This document shows, in pieces, positions 15,597 to 22,022 of a stretch of DNA of 22,022 bases (positions are counted from its first letter, which is position 1; each line of letters opens with the position of its first letter). Source of the stretch: an uncultured Alistipes sp. (lineage in GTDB: Bacteria; Bacteroidota; Bacteroidia; Bacteroidales; Rikenellaceae); NCBI GenBank assembly GCA_900549685.1, contig UROX01000025.1, forward strand, positions 1 to 22,022, written 5' to 3'. Under the pieces are notes generated by a model. That model made no database searches, was not told the DNA's origin, and worked only from the letters and a program-made list of their open reading frames with translations. The translations under genes and the position numbers were made by a program.

Positions 15597-16363
15597 CGGA
15601 TATCGGATGGTTCGTCGGCGTTTCCGGGCGGACTGCTTGGGGATGCGTCGGTCGGGGGCTGCCGGTGCTTTCGGCATTTGTCTGTTTCGATGTTCCGAAA
15701 TATCCGACTGTATTTTTTAGCTTTCCCCGAATCGTTTGCAGCCGCGTTTCCGGGTCGGTTCCCCCCCGCTCCCGACAGGACTTTAAGACGCCGCTCGAAA
15801 GACTCGGAGCCTGCGACGAAGATATAATCGCGGCCCTTCTCGGCCCGTATGGCAGGTGGTGCTTCCCTGATTGCGATTTTAAGTCCCGGCCTCGGTCGAG
15901 AGCCATCTTCGTACGTGTCTGTACCGCACTCTTTGCGGTCGGAGTTGAGGGATGTCGTCGGAATCTGCATTAAAGCAGGAAAATTGTTTTTCGGAGCTGC
16001 GCACGAGTGTGGCCGACGCGAGTTTTCGTAGTGCGAATGCGACCGGCTTGTCGTCTTTGCAGTTGTGGCTTGCGTCTTCGATTCGGGGCTTTCCGAGTTT
16101 TTGTCTTGGCGGTTCGAACCCGCGATTTCGAGGGGACTATCGAAGGGGTGATCGAGCCTCTGATAGGTCCTATGTCGGGCGGTAGTTTTTTAGTTCTGGT
16201 TGCTGCCGCTTGCGGTCGTGGCTGTTCGGTCGGATTGCATGAAGGGACCGTGATGTTGTTCTTGAGGGCGTGTAAGTATATTCGTGTCGTCGGAGATCTC
16301 GTCCGGAACCCGATTTCGGAAGATACGGAATCGCGGACAGTGCGGGGCGGGGGATGGAAACGA
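15597..16363. other. About 770 bp without a supported gene
   Basis: Lying between the terminators of two convergent genes, this stretch has several short open frames on both strands. None has a recognisable motif, and all read like translated noncoding DNA. No TAnnTTTG box was seen on either strand. Local structure includes ACCGCA/TGCGGT near 15926 and a bulged stem GGACTATC/GATAGGTCC (about 16134-16170), with TTTTTT 15-20 bases further on. A lone GGTTCGAACC at about 16113 resembles a tRNA T-arm, but no tRNA can be built around it. Confidence 0.5.
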
Positions 16364-16397
16364 ACCGGGCTGTCCGACCATTGTCGGACAGCCCGGT
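16364..16397 (-). terminator. Terminator after mdh
   Basis: ACCGGGCTGTCCGAC (16364-16378) pairs perfectly with its complement (16383-16397) around a CATT loop, 65 bases beyond the mdh stop. Read on the minus strand it is followed by TCGTTTCC, a weak U tract. The stem is strong enough to suggest termination of gcvH-mdh. Confidence 0.75.
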
Positions 16398-16461
16398 CTT
16401 ATCGTCTGCGAAAGGTGGCGGATGAAATCCGCGCATCCTTTTGCAGATGGTTCGCAGCGGC

Positions 16462-17403
16462 TTAGAGCGCTTTGATTTCGTGGAGGATGTTGTTCGTTTT
16501 GCGAACGGCTTCCGCGCTTTTCTCGAAGAGTGCTTTTTCTTCTTCGTTGAGGTTCAGCGTCAGCACTTTTTCGACACCGTTTTTGCCGATGACGGCGGGA
16601 ACGCCGATACAGATGTCGTTCTGGCCGTATTCGCCTTCGAGATAAGTACAGCTCGGAATCACTTTCTTCTGGTCGCGAACGATCGATTCTACGATGTAAG
16701 CGGCTGCAGCGCCGGGAGCATACCAGGCCGAGGTGCCGAGCAGTTTGGTCAGCGTAGCGCCTCCGACCATCGTGTCGGCAACGACTTTTTCGAGTTCTTC
16801 CTTGCCGAGCAGTTCCGTTACGGGAATGCCTTTGTAGGCGGCTTTGGCGTAGAGCGGAATCATCGTTTTATCGCCGTGGCCACCGATTACCATGCCTTCG
16901 ATTTCGTTCGAGTTGGCGTTCAGCGCTTTGCTCAGGTAACATTTGAAACGAGCCGAGTCGAGTGCACCGCCCATGCCGAAGATCTGGTTTTTGGGCAGAC
17001 CCGACTTTTTGAGGGCCAGATAGGTCATCGTGTCCATCGGGTTGCTGATCATCACGATGATGGCCTTGGGCGAGTGTTTGAGGATGCTGCTTACGACGGA
17101 ATCCACGATACCGGCATTGACGCCGATGAGTTCTTCGCGCGTCATGCCCGGTTTGCGGGGCATACCCGAAGTAACGACGACGACATCCGAACCGGCAGTC
17201 GCAGCGTAATCGTTGGTCACGCCCGTGAGTTTGGTGTCGAAATCCATCAGCGTGGCTGCTTGGAAAATGTCCAGCATTTTACCTTCCGATACGCCTTCCT
17301 TGATGTCGAGGAGAACCACTTCGTCGGCGATTTCCCGTGTAACGAGAACATTGGCGCAGGTCGCACCTACGTTTCCTGCACCGACAACTGTAACTTTGCT
17401 CAT
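16462..17403 (-). CDS. mdh: Malate dehydrogenase, LDH-like type
   Basis: Interconverts malate and oxaloacetate with NAD(H). In fermentative Bacteroidota it typically works in the reductive branch from oxaloacetate toward fumarate and succinate. The 313 residues match the LDH-like MDH group. NAD-binding GAGNVG is at 8-13, and D33 at the end of strand 2 indicates NAD over NADP. MPRKPGMTRE places substrate arginines at R83 and R89; R83 rather than Gln favours malate over lactate. N121, R152 (DSARF) and catalytic H176 (GGHGD) complete the active site. It lies 68 bp after gcvH with no promoter box between, so the two are probably cotranscribed. Confidence 0.97.
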   Translation of the reverse strand: MSKVTVVGAGNVGATCANVLVTREIADEVVLLDIKEGVSEGKMLDIFQAATLMDFDTKLTGVTNDYAATAGSDVVVVTSGMPRKPGMTREELIGVNAGIVDSVVSSILKHSPKAIIVMISNPMDTMTYLALKKSGLPKNQIFGMGGALDSARFKCYLSKALNANSNEIEGMVIGGHGDKTMIPLYAKAAYKGIPVTELLGKEELEKVVADTMVGGATLTKLLGTSAWYAPGAAAAYIVESIVRDQKKVIPSCTYLEGEYGQNDICIGVPAVIGKNGVEKVLTLNLNEEEKALFEKSAEAVRKTNNILHEIKAL

Positions 17404-17471
17404 AGTGTTGTTGTATTTTTATTTGAGTGATACGATATTTTCCGATTTCGTCCGGAGTGCGGGGCGGATCC

Positions 17472-17849
17472 TTAACCGATCAGTTTGGCGTAGTCTTCGG
17501 CTCCGAGCAGCACATCCAGTTCCGTGGGGTCGGCGATCTTGATTTTGACCATCCAGCCTTCGCCGTAAGGGTCGCTGTTCACCTTGTCGGGCGAATCGTT
17601 GAGTGCTTCGTTGAATTCGAGCACTTCGCCGCCTACGGGCAGGAACGCGTCGGAAACGGTTTTGACGGCTTCGATCGTGCCGAAAACATCGCCCTGTGCG
17701 AGCGTCTCCCCTACGGAAGTCACATCGACGAATACGATGTCGCCGAGCTGGCTCTGTGCGAAATCGGTGATTCCTACGTAGGCTTCGCCGCCTTCGACTC
17801 TGATCCATTCGTGATCTTTGGAATACTTCAGATTATCGGGTACATTCAT
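17472..17849 (-). CDS. gcvH: Glycine cleavage system H protein
   Basis: A small lipoyl carrier protein that shuttles the aminomethyl group between the P and T proteins of glycine cleavage, and in some bacteria serves as an entry point for protein lipoylation. The 125 residues are typical. DHEWIR at 12-17 and the lipoylation loop GTIEAVKTVSD, with acceptor lysine K63, are both intact; GYGEGW-type residues appear as YGEGWMVKI. An in-frame ATG at 17882 overlaps the TACCTTTG promoter box at 17887-17880, so the start at 17849 (MNVPDNL) is chosen. No gcvP or gcvT lies in the window. Gene order gcvH-mdh suggests a shared transcript under the palindrome at 17916-17933. Confidence 0.96.
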   Translation of the reverse strand: MNVPDNLKYSKDHEWIRVEGGEAYVGITDFAQSQLGDIVFVDVTSVGETLAQGDVFGTIEAVKTVSDAFLPVGGEVLEFNEALNDSPDKVNSDPYGEGWMVKIKIADPTELDVLLGAEDYAKLIG

Positions 17850-17879
17850 AAGACAAGTGATATTTTGTTTTTTGACACT

Positions 17880-17887
17880 CAAAGGTA
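17880..17887 (-). promoter_or_regulatory. gcvH-mdh promoter -7 box
   Basis: Read on the minus strand this is TACCTTTG, 30 bases upstream of the gcvH ATG. It rules out the earlier in-frame ATG. No -33 element is recognisable; an A-rich tract lies there instead. Confidence 0.6.
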
Positions 17888-17915
17888 GCTTTTTTTTGCG
17901 GATTATCGTGCGGAA

Positions 17916-17933
17916 CTGTGAAATATTTCACAG
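17916..17933. promoter_or_regulatory. CRP/FNR-type palindrome upstream of gcvH-mdh
   Basis: CTGTGAAATATTTCACAG is a perfect 18-base palindrome containing TGTGA-N6-TCACA, the classical CRP site pattern. Its centre is 37-45 bases upstream of the gcvH -7 box, so about -48 from the predicted start. It is also 12 bases after the EEP stop, but no T run follows, so a terminator role is less likely. Confidence 0.55.
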
Positions 17934-17944
17934 CGAAGCATTTC

Positions 17945-19090
17945 TCAGCGCTCCTGGTCGCCGCGGACTCCGTGCAGCGCTATTTTCAGCCGGACCGGAT
18001 TGTGGTCGCTTACGTGGAAGTCCAGCGGCAGGGTTTCCACCGAAAGGATTTCCACACCTTCCGACACGACGAAAAAGTCCGTCAGTGTCGTGCGGGGCAG
18101 CTGTGCCTTTTTCCATTCCGGCAGTGCGGAGTAGCCCAGCCCTTTGGCTTTGGCCTTCGGTCCGAGGAGCCGGGGCAGATCGAACGGGCGGTCGAGATAG
18201 CGCAGCGTCGGCTCCGACGGATCCCATGCGAAACGGAAATCGCGGCCGAAAAAGGCGGAGTCGAGAGCCGCAGGAGCGAAGTTCTGATCCGATATTTCCG
18301 GCGCCGAGGGACGGTATCCCGGCGGATACTGATTCCAGTCGCCTCCCGTTACGGATACGATGCCTTCGTTCAGGCGTTCCTGCAAATATTTCGCCAGAAA
18401 ACGGGTTTCCTCGGTCCGCATGCCGCCTGTGTCGTAAGCCGTGTTGTGGGTATTGACGATCAGCAGCGTGTCGCCCGAAGAGGCGACGAACTGCGTGGCA
18501 AGCAGGCAGCGTTTCAGGTCGAACATCCGTTGCGGGAACGGAAAGGCCGACGGATAGCTTATCCGGCTGCTTTGCAGCGGTACCCGGCGCGATAGGGTGA
18601 GCAGGCCGCTGTGCACCTTGCCCATCGGGCTGCGGAGCGGGATGGGGACCCACCACGTTTTGAAGTTGGCGGCGAAAGAAGAGGTGTAGGCCGGCAGACC
18701 CGCCTGGATGCAGGCCGCCTCGTCGAGACCGTAACTCCTGCAGGAGTTACGGTCCACTTCCTGAAGCAGGATGATGTCGGCCTCGGCGCTTTGCAGCACC
18801 GAGATAATGTCCATGAGGTTCTTTTCGGTCCGCCTGCGGTCGCCCCGGACCCGCCGGCCTCCGTCGTAAAAGAAATCCATGTCGTCGCCCAGTCCCGCGT
18901 ATCCGATGTTCCAGCTCAACAACGTGATCGTGTCGGGCAGGGATTCGGGCACGGCCGTATCGAAAACCGTCGTTTCTTCTGCGTCGGGCCGGTATTCGGC
19001 GATCCACGACACGATGAAGAAAAGCAGAACCGTTCCGACTATCGCCGAAACCGTCGTCCATATCGCTTTACGTAGTTTTTTGCTGTTCAT
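17945..19090 (-). CDS. Membrane-anchored endonuclease/exonuclease/phosphatase (EEP) fold protein
   Basis: 381 residues. A hydrophobic segment at about 10-30 after a basic start (NSKKLRKAIW) probably anchors it with the catalytic domain in the periplasm. EEP catalytic positions are intact: N61 (LLSWNIGY), E111 (LLQEVDRN), N213 and H215 (VNTHN), D251 and N253 (GDWNQ), and SDHNP near 366-370. MDFFYDGG at 71-78 is, to my recollection, typical of a Bacteroidota subgroup. EEP enzymes cleave phosphodiesters or phosphomonoesters in nucleic acids, phospholipids or inositides. Being last in an operon with a GT9 transferase, it is more likely to act on an envelope phospho-substrate than on DNA, but this is inference. 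A 28-base palindrome lies in codons 113-122. Confidence 0.88.
   Translation of the reverse strand: MNSKKLRKAIWTTVSAIVGTVLLFFIVSWIAEYRPDAEETTVFDTAVPESLPDTITLLSWNIGYAGLGDDMDFFYDGGRRVRGDRRRTEKNLMDIISVLQSAEADIILLQEVDRNSCRSYGLDEAACIQAGLPAYTSSFAANFKTWWVPIPLRSPMGKVHSGLLTLSRRVPLQSSRISYPSAFPFPQRMFDLKRCLLATQFVASSGDTLLIVNTHNTAYDTGGMRTEETRFLAKYLQERLNEGIVSVTGGDWNQYPPGYRPSAPEISDQNFAPAALDSAFFGRDFRFAWDPSEPTLRYLDRPFDLPRLLGPKAKAKGLGYSALPEWKKAQLPRTTLTDFFVVSEGVEILSVETLPLDFHVSDHNPVRLKIALHGVRGDQER
18727..18754. repeat. 28-nt perfect palindrome inside the EEP gene
   Basis: GACCGTAACTCCTG (18727-18740) is followed immediately by its exact reverse complement (18741-18754), with no mismatch and no spacer. It encodes residues just after catalytic E111. 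It has no T run and does not interrupt the frame. Confidence 0.9.
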
Positions 19091-19096
19091 CGTTTG

Positions 19097-20152
19097 CTAT
19101 TCGGGAAGTTCGATGTTCAGTTGCCGGCAGACCCTTTCCACGATGTCCTTTTCGGGCAGCCGCCCCATACAGCGGTAGTCGCCGTAGAGGCACGGTTTGT
19201 TGCCGTAGACCGAGCAGGGACGGCAGGGCATGTCGAGTTGCACGGCCAGCGCGGGGTCCTGTCCGAAGCCGTAGAATCCGGCGAAGGGATGCGTGGCGCC
19301 CCATACCGAAACCACGGGCAGGCCGACCTGCGACGACATGTGCAGCGCCGACGAATCCATGCTCACCATGACGTCCAGATTCGAGATCAGATCCATTTCC
19401 TGTGCCAAACGGATGCGTCCGATCACCGGAACGATGTTGTCGCGGAGGGCGGCCACTCGATCGGCGTAGGCTTTTTCCTGCGCTCCGCCGCCGAAAATGA
19501 ATACGCGTGCGTTCGGGATCGATGCCAGACGGACGATCACGTTCTCCATTTTTTCGGGCGGATAGATTTTTCCCCGGTGCTGGGCGAAAGGCGATACGCC
19601 GATTCTCAGGCAGCCGTCCGGACCCGCCAGTTCGGAGGTGGCGGCGTCCATCGGGTAGCGGACCCTCCCGGGCAGCGGAATTTCCGGCAACTCGAAACCC
19701 AGTTTCACGAAAACCTTGCGGTAGCGTTCGACGGTGGTCTCGAGCTGGACCTTCGTTTTGTCTTTCGGTCGGGTCAGGGCTTTTTTCTCTTTTTGCCCCT
19801 TGTCGATATAGGCCACCTTCGCTCCCCGGAGCCGGAATATCCGGCGCAGCAGTTTGCCTCTGAGCACGTCGTGCAGATCGGCTACCATGTCGAAACGCCC
19901 CATTTCGAGGCCGAGCCGGAATACGCCCCGCACGCCTTTATGGCGTCCCTTCAGGTCGGGCACGTGAAACTTTATATCCCTCACGTCCCGGAAGAAGGGC
20001 TGCAGGAATTTCGGTGTCAGGACGGTGATGTCCAGTTCGGGATATTTGTCCCGGAGAGCCTTGAGAACGGGTACGGTCATCGCTACATCGCCCATCGCCG
20101 ACAGGCGGATGACCAGAATGCGCGACGGGATTCCGCGGCCGCGTGTTTCCAT
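19097..20152 (-). CDS. Glycosyltransferase family 9 (heptosyltransferase-like)
   Basis: 351 residues with the two-domain GT-B layout of family 9, which adds heptose or related sugars from ADP or nucleotide donors during lipopolysaccharide core synthesis. The N-terminal motif IRLSAMGDVAMTVPVL (15-30) includes the conserved Asp, D22, that acts as base in WaaC/WaaF. The donor-side motif reads SMDSSALHMSSQVGLPVVSVWGA. A Cys-rich tail (CRPCSVYGNKPCLYG...CM) near the C-terminus could bind a metal or form disulfides. The stop lies six bases before the EEP start, and the start is six bases after the DUF4254 stop, so all three form one operon. The sugar transferred is not determinable. Confidence 0.92.
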   Translation of the reverse strand: METRGRGIPSRILVIRLSAMGDVAMTVPVLKALRDKYPELDITVLTPKFLQPFFRDVRDIKFHVPDLKGRHKGVRGVFRLGLEMGRFDMVADLHDVLRGKLLRRIFRLRGAKVAYIDKGQKEKKALTRPKDKTKVQLETTVERYRKVFVKLGFELPEIPLPGRVRYPMDAATSELAGPDGCLRIGVSPFAQHRGKIYPPEKMENVIVRLASIPNARVFIFGGGAQEKAYADRVAALRDNIVPVIGRIRLAQEMDLISNLDVMVSMDSSALHMSSQVGLPVVSVWGATHPFAGFYGFGQDPALAVQLDMPCRPCSVYGNKPCLYGDYRCMGRLPEKDIVERVCRQLNIELPE

Positions 20153-20158
20153 AGCCGT

Positions 20159-20761
20159 TTATTTCGATGCGTAGAGAACCGGGTTGAGTTCGGGGTCGTT
20201 GTACATTTTCATCTGTTTGTAGACTTTCATGTACTTCCGGCCCGCGGCGATGTCTTCGAGCAGCCGGTCGATGGCCGCCGAGAGGTCGATCTGTTGCTGG
20301 CGGAGCACTTCGAGCTTGCGGCTGCATTGTTCGATGTGTTCGGCCGACACGTCGGTGCGGTTCGTTTCCTGCTCCATGTGGTAGATCTTGAGCGCGAGGA
20401 TCGACAGCCGGTCGATCGCCCATGCCGGACTTTCGGTGTTGATCGTGGCGTCGGGAGCGGTCTTCACGTCCTTGTATTCGTTCAGAAAATAGCTGTCGAT
20501 ATATTCCACCATGTCGGTCCGCTCCTGGTTCGAGCTGTCGATGCGGCGTTTGATCCGCAGGGCTTCGACGGGGTCGATCTGCGGGTCGCGGATGATGTCT
20601 TCGAGATGCCACTGCACCGTGTCGATCCAGTTTTTGAGGTACAGCAGATATTCGATCGATCCGTCGGGATAGGGATTTTCGATCGGTGTGTCTACGTGAT
20701 CTTTGAGGTGGTAATCTGCGATCGCCCGGGAAAAAATCCCGTTGCTTTTGGCTGTGAACAT
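20159..20761 (-). CDS. DUF4254 family protein
   Basis: 200 residues, predicted all-helical and soluble, with no signal peptide. It matches my memory of Pfam DUF4254, a Bacteroidota family commonly next to LPS glycosyltransferases. Conserved-looking polar patches are WHLEDIIRDP (about 51-60), SSNQERTDMVEYID, NTESPAWAIDRLSILALKIYHMEQE and the C-terminal RQQQIDLSAAIDRLLEDI. The number of invariant-looking Asp, Glu, His, Arg and Trp residues suggests a binding or catalytic site, but no function is established that I can cite. It is first in the operon with GT9 and EEP, read from the promoter at 20788-20817. Confidence 0.85.
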   Translation of the reverse strand: MFTAKSNGIFSRAIADYHLKDHVDTPIENPYPDGSIEYLLYLKNWIDTVQWHLEDIIRDPQIDPVEALRIKRRIDSSNQERTDMVEYIDSYFLNEYKDVKTAPDATINTESPAWAIDRLSILALKIYHMEQETNRTDVSAEHIEQCSRKLEVLRQQQIDLSAAIDRLLEDIAAGRKYMKVYKQMKMYNDPELNPVLYASK

Positions 20762-20787
20762 AGCTCGGAAGTTTTTATAGTATAGTA

Positions 20788-20817
20788 CAAAGCTAAAGAA
20801 TTTTGCGCAAATTGCAA
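20788..20817 (-). promoter_or_regulatory. Promoter of the DUF4254-GT9-EEP operon
   Basis: Read on the minus strand, TAGCTTTG (20795-20788) is preceded by TTG (20817-20815) with a 19-base spacer. This is a good Bacteroidota match. The DUF4254 ATG lies 26 bases downstream. Confidence 0.7.
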
Positions 20818-20833
20818 GAAAATGTTATTTTTG
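20802..20833 (+). promoter_or_regulatory. Promoter of the glucosaminidase gene
   Basis: TTTG (20802-20805), a 20-base spacer and TATTTTTG (20826-20833) fit the consensus exactly. The -33 element lies inside the palindrome TTTGCGCAAA (20802-20811), which also falls within the spacer of the divergent promoter. A CGGGAG/CTCCCG stem (20841-20857) opens the transcript. Confidence 0.75.
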
Positions 20834-20939
20834 TCGGGAGCGGGAGCCGTACTCCCGTCGCGGCGGAAAGGCTATGCCGGACGCTGCGGATTTTATACGG
20901 AAAACCGATAGACGTCTTATTCAAGAGATTGTGCGATTT

Positions 20940-21926
20940 ATGATTCCGAACCGTATCGTTTTTGCCCTGATCCTCGCGGGGGCGACCTTCTGCACGGCGG
21001 CGGCCCAACCGCAAATGACCCGTGAGCAGTATATCGACAAATATAAGAATCTCGCGTTGGAGCAGATGGATATATACGGCATTCCGGCCAGTATCAAGCT
21101 CGCGCAGGCGATGCTCGAATCGGACAACGGCAACGGCCGTCTGGCGCGCGTGGCCAACAACCATTTCGGAATCAAGTGCAAGAGCACGTGGAAAGGCGAA
21201 ACCGTGTCGCACGACGACGATGCCAAGGGCGAATGTTTCCGCAAATACGCCTCGGTGGAGGAGTCGTTCCGCGACCATTCCGAGTTTCTCGACAAATCCG
21301 ATCGCTATCAGGAACTTTTCAAACTCGATCCGCTCGATTACAAAGGATGGGCCTACGGGCTTAAGAAAGCCGGCTACGCTACCAATCCCCGTTACGCCGA
21401 GCTGTTGATCAAGATCATCGACGACAACAAACTCTATCTGCTCGACGAAGGCAAGGACCTGGCTCCTTCCATCATGGGAACGCCGGCGGAAAGCCGTCCC
21501 GCGCCCGTGAAGGTGATCGCACCCGCCTCGCCGTCCGAGATCATCGACGTGGACAACTATTCCGTCTCGGTGCAGGGGCGTAACGGCGGCCATACCGTCT
21601 ACCGCAACAACGGCAGCCAGTTCGTCGTGCTCCGCGAGGGCGAAACGCTGGATGCGGTCGCCCGCGAGTTCGGACTCAGCGTCAAGAAGATCGAGAAGTT
21701 CAACGACTTCGATGCGAAGACCCGGCCCGCTCCCGGCGATATGATCTATATCAAGGCCAAGAACAAACGGAGCCAGAACGGCAAGCTGATCCATGTGGCC
21801 AAAGAGGGCGATACGATGCACGGAATCTCGCAGATGTACGGTATCCGGCTCGGCAATCTGTGCGGTATCAACCGTCGCGCCAAAGATTCGGAAGTGACGG
21901 CCGGACAGCAGATCCGTCTGATGTAG
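20940..21926 (+). CDS. Secreted glucosaminidase (GH73) with two LysM domains
   Basis: A periplasmic peptidoglycan hydrolase predicted to cut glycan chains. From ATG 20940 it has 328 residues with a signal peptide (hydrophobic VFALILAGATFCTAAA, cleavage near AAA-QP). The GH73 domain spans about 26-170; E60 in AQAMLESDNGNGRLA is the likely catalytic acid, followed by NNHFGIKC and a GYATNPRYAELL end motif. Two LysM peptidoglycan-binding modules follow: FVVLREGETLDAVAREFG onward (about 230-275) and HVAKEGDTMHGISQMYG to the C-terminus (about 284-328). An in-frame ATG at 20874 has a better Shine-Dalgarno-like GGAAAGG, but would add 22 residues before the signal peptide, so 20940 is preferred with some doubt. 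Confidence 0.9.
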   Translation: MIPNRIVFALILAGATFCTAAAQPQMTREQYIDKYKNLALEQMDIYGIPASIKLAQAMLESDNGNGRLARVANNHFGIKCKSTWKGETVSHDDDAKGECFRKYASVEESFRDHSEFLDKSDRYQELFKLDPLDYKGWAYGLKKAGYATNPRYAELLIKIIDDNKLYLLDEGKDLAPSIMGTPAESRPAPVKVIAPASPSEIIDVDNYSVSVQGRNGGHTVYRNNGSQFVVLREGETLDAVAREFGLSVKKIEKFNDFDAKTRPAPGDMIYIKAKNKRSQNGKLIHVAKEGDTMHGISQMYGIRLGNLCGINRRAKDSEVTAGQQIRLM

Positions 21927-21934
21927 AACTCGAC

Positions 21935-21972
21935 GCGTGCGGAGGAGACTTTTTCCGCCGCATGCGGTTTTC
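21935..21972 (+). terminator. Terminator after the glucosaminidase gene
   Basis: GCGTGCGGAGG (21935-21945) pairs with CCGCCGCATGC (21955-21965), an 11-bp stem with one G-T wobble and one mismatch. The loop is nine bases, and GGTTTTCG follows. Confidence 0.65.
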
Positions 21973-22014
21973 GATAGAATAAACTTAAAAAATTAAAACG
22001 AAAGAATTACGATC

Positions 22015-22022
22015 ATGGATGA
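22015..22022 (+). CDS. Start of a following gene, cut by window edge
   Basis: ATG GAT GA at 22015 follows an AT-rich leader (about 21975-22014), unlike the surrounding GC-rich DNA, and a purine-rich AACGAAAGAA. Only two codons are visible, so no identity can be given. Confidence 0.35.

Noticed and set aside
14097..15677. A 526-codon minus-strand open frame opposite the CoA-transferase
   Set aside because: It runs through the strong terminator hairpin and has no recognisable domain, while the plus-strand gene is intact with its catalytic Glu motif.
15597..15970. A hypothetical protein on the minus strand ending in the CoA-transferase terminator region
   Set aside because: The frame reads through the terminator hairpin at 15551-15596, has no promoter box and resembles no family. 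A decayed gene is possible but cannot be supported.
16100..16135. A tRNA suggested by GGTTCGAACC (both strands)
   Set aside because: The T-arm-like palindrome is present, but no matching acceptor stem, D arm or anticodon arm can be placed on either strand at proper spacing.
1..22022. CRISPR array, insertion sequence, prophage or defence island
   Set aside because: I saw no regularly spaced repeats, transposase motifs, terminal inverted repeats with target duplications, integrase or phage structural genes. All confident genes are housekeeping or envelope functions.

Overview
The window reads as chromosomal housekeeping DNA from an anaerobic member of the Bacteroidota, most likely Bacteroidales and plausibly close to Alistipes (Rikenellaceae). 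Three things support this. The coding DNA is rich in G and C at third positions. Upstream of most genes there is a box of the form TAnnTTTG, the -7 element of the Bacteroidota primary sigma factor. The gene set fits too: a two-subunit 2-oxoacid:ferredoxin oxidoreductase, a 4-hydroxybutyrate-type CoA-transferase, an LDH-type malate dehydrogenase, DUF4254 beside a family 9 glycosyltransferase, and a periplasmic glucosaminidase with LysM domains. The genus is an inference.

Layout, left to right. 1-576 (-) is a truncated chloramphenicol-acetyltransferase-like protein. aroB (-) and typA (+) diverge from a compact promoter region near 1.9 kb. A gene-free stretch of about 660 bp with strong hairpins follows. 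dusB (-) and argS (+) diverge from nearly abutting promoter boxes near 5.47 kb. A Wzx/MATE-like flippase (+) runs to 9074 and faces the kor genes across a strong hairpin that can terminate both directions. The leftward block at 14.0-9.4 kb holds a GT22 mannosyltransferase-like membrane enzyme, then korA (fused gamma-alpha) and korB. A CoA-transferase (+) starts back to back with that block and ends in a strong terminator. About 770 bp with no supported gene follows. gcvH-mdh (-) comes next, then a tight leftward operon DUF4254-GT9-EEP (20.76-17.95 kb). It diverges from a glucosaminidase/LysM gene (+), and a further gene begins at the right edge.

Functionally the window mixes translation (typA, dusB, argS), aromatic amino acid synthesis (aroB), central anaerobic carbon metabolism (korAB, CoA-transferase, mdh, gcvH) and envelope biogenesis (flippase, GT22, GT9/DUF4254/EEP, glucosaminidase). 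I see no tRNA, rRNA, CRISPR array, insertion sequence, prophage or defence island.

I found no clear new multi-gene system. The observations most worth checking are regulatory or structural: a perfect CRP-type palindrome upstream of gcvH-mdh, a palindrome over the kor promoter, a 28-nt perfect palindrome inside the EEP gene, paired divergent promoters too close for simultaneous occupancy, a CAT-like protein that appears to lack the catalytic histidine, and the DUF4254-GT9-EEP envelope operon.
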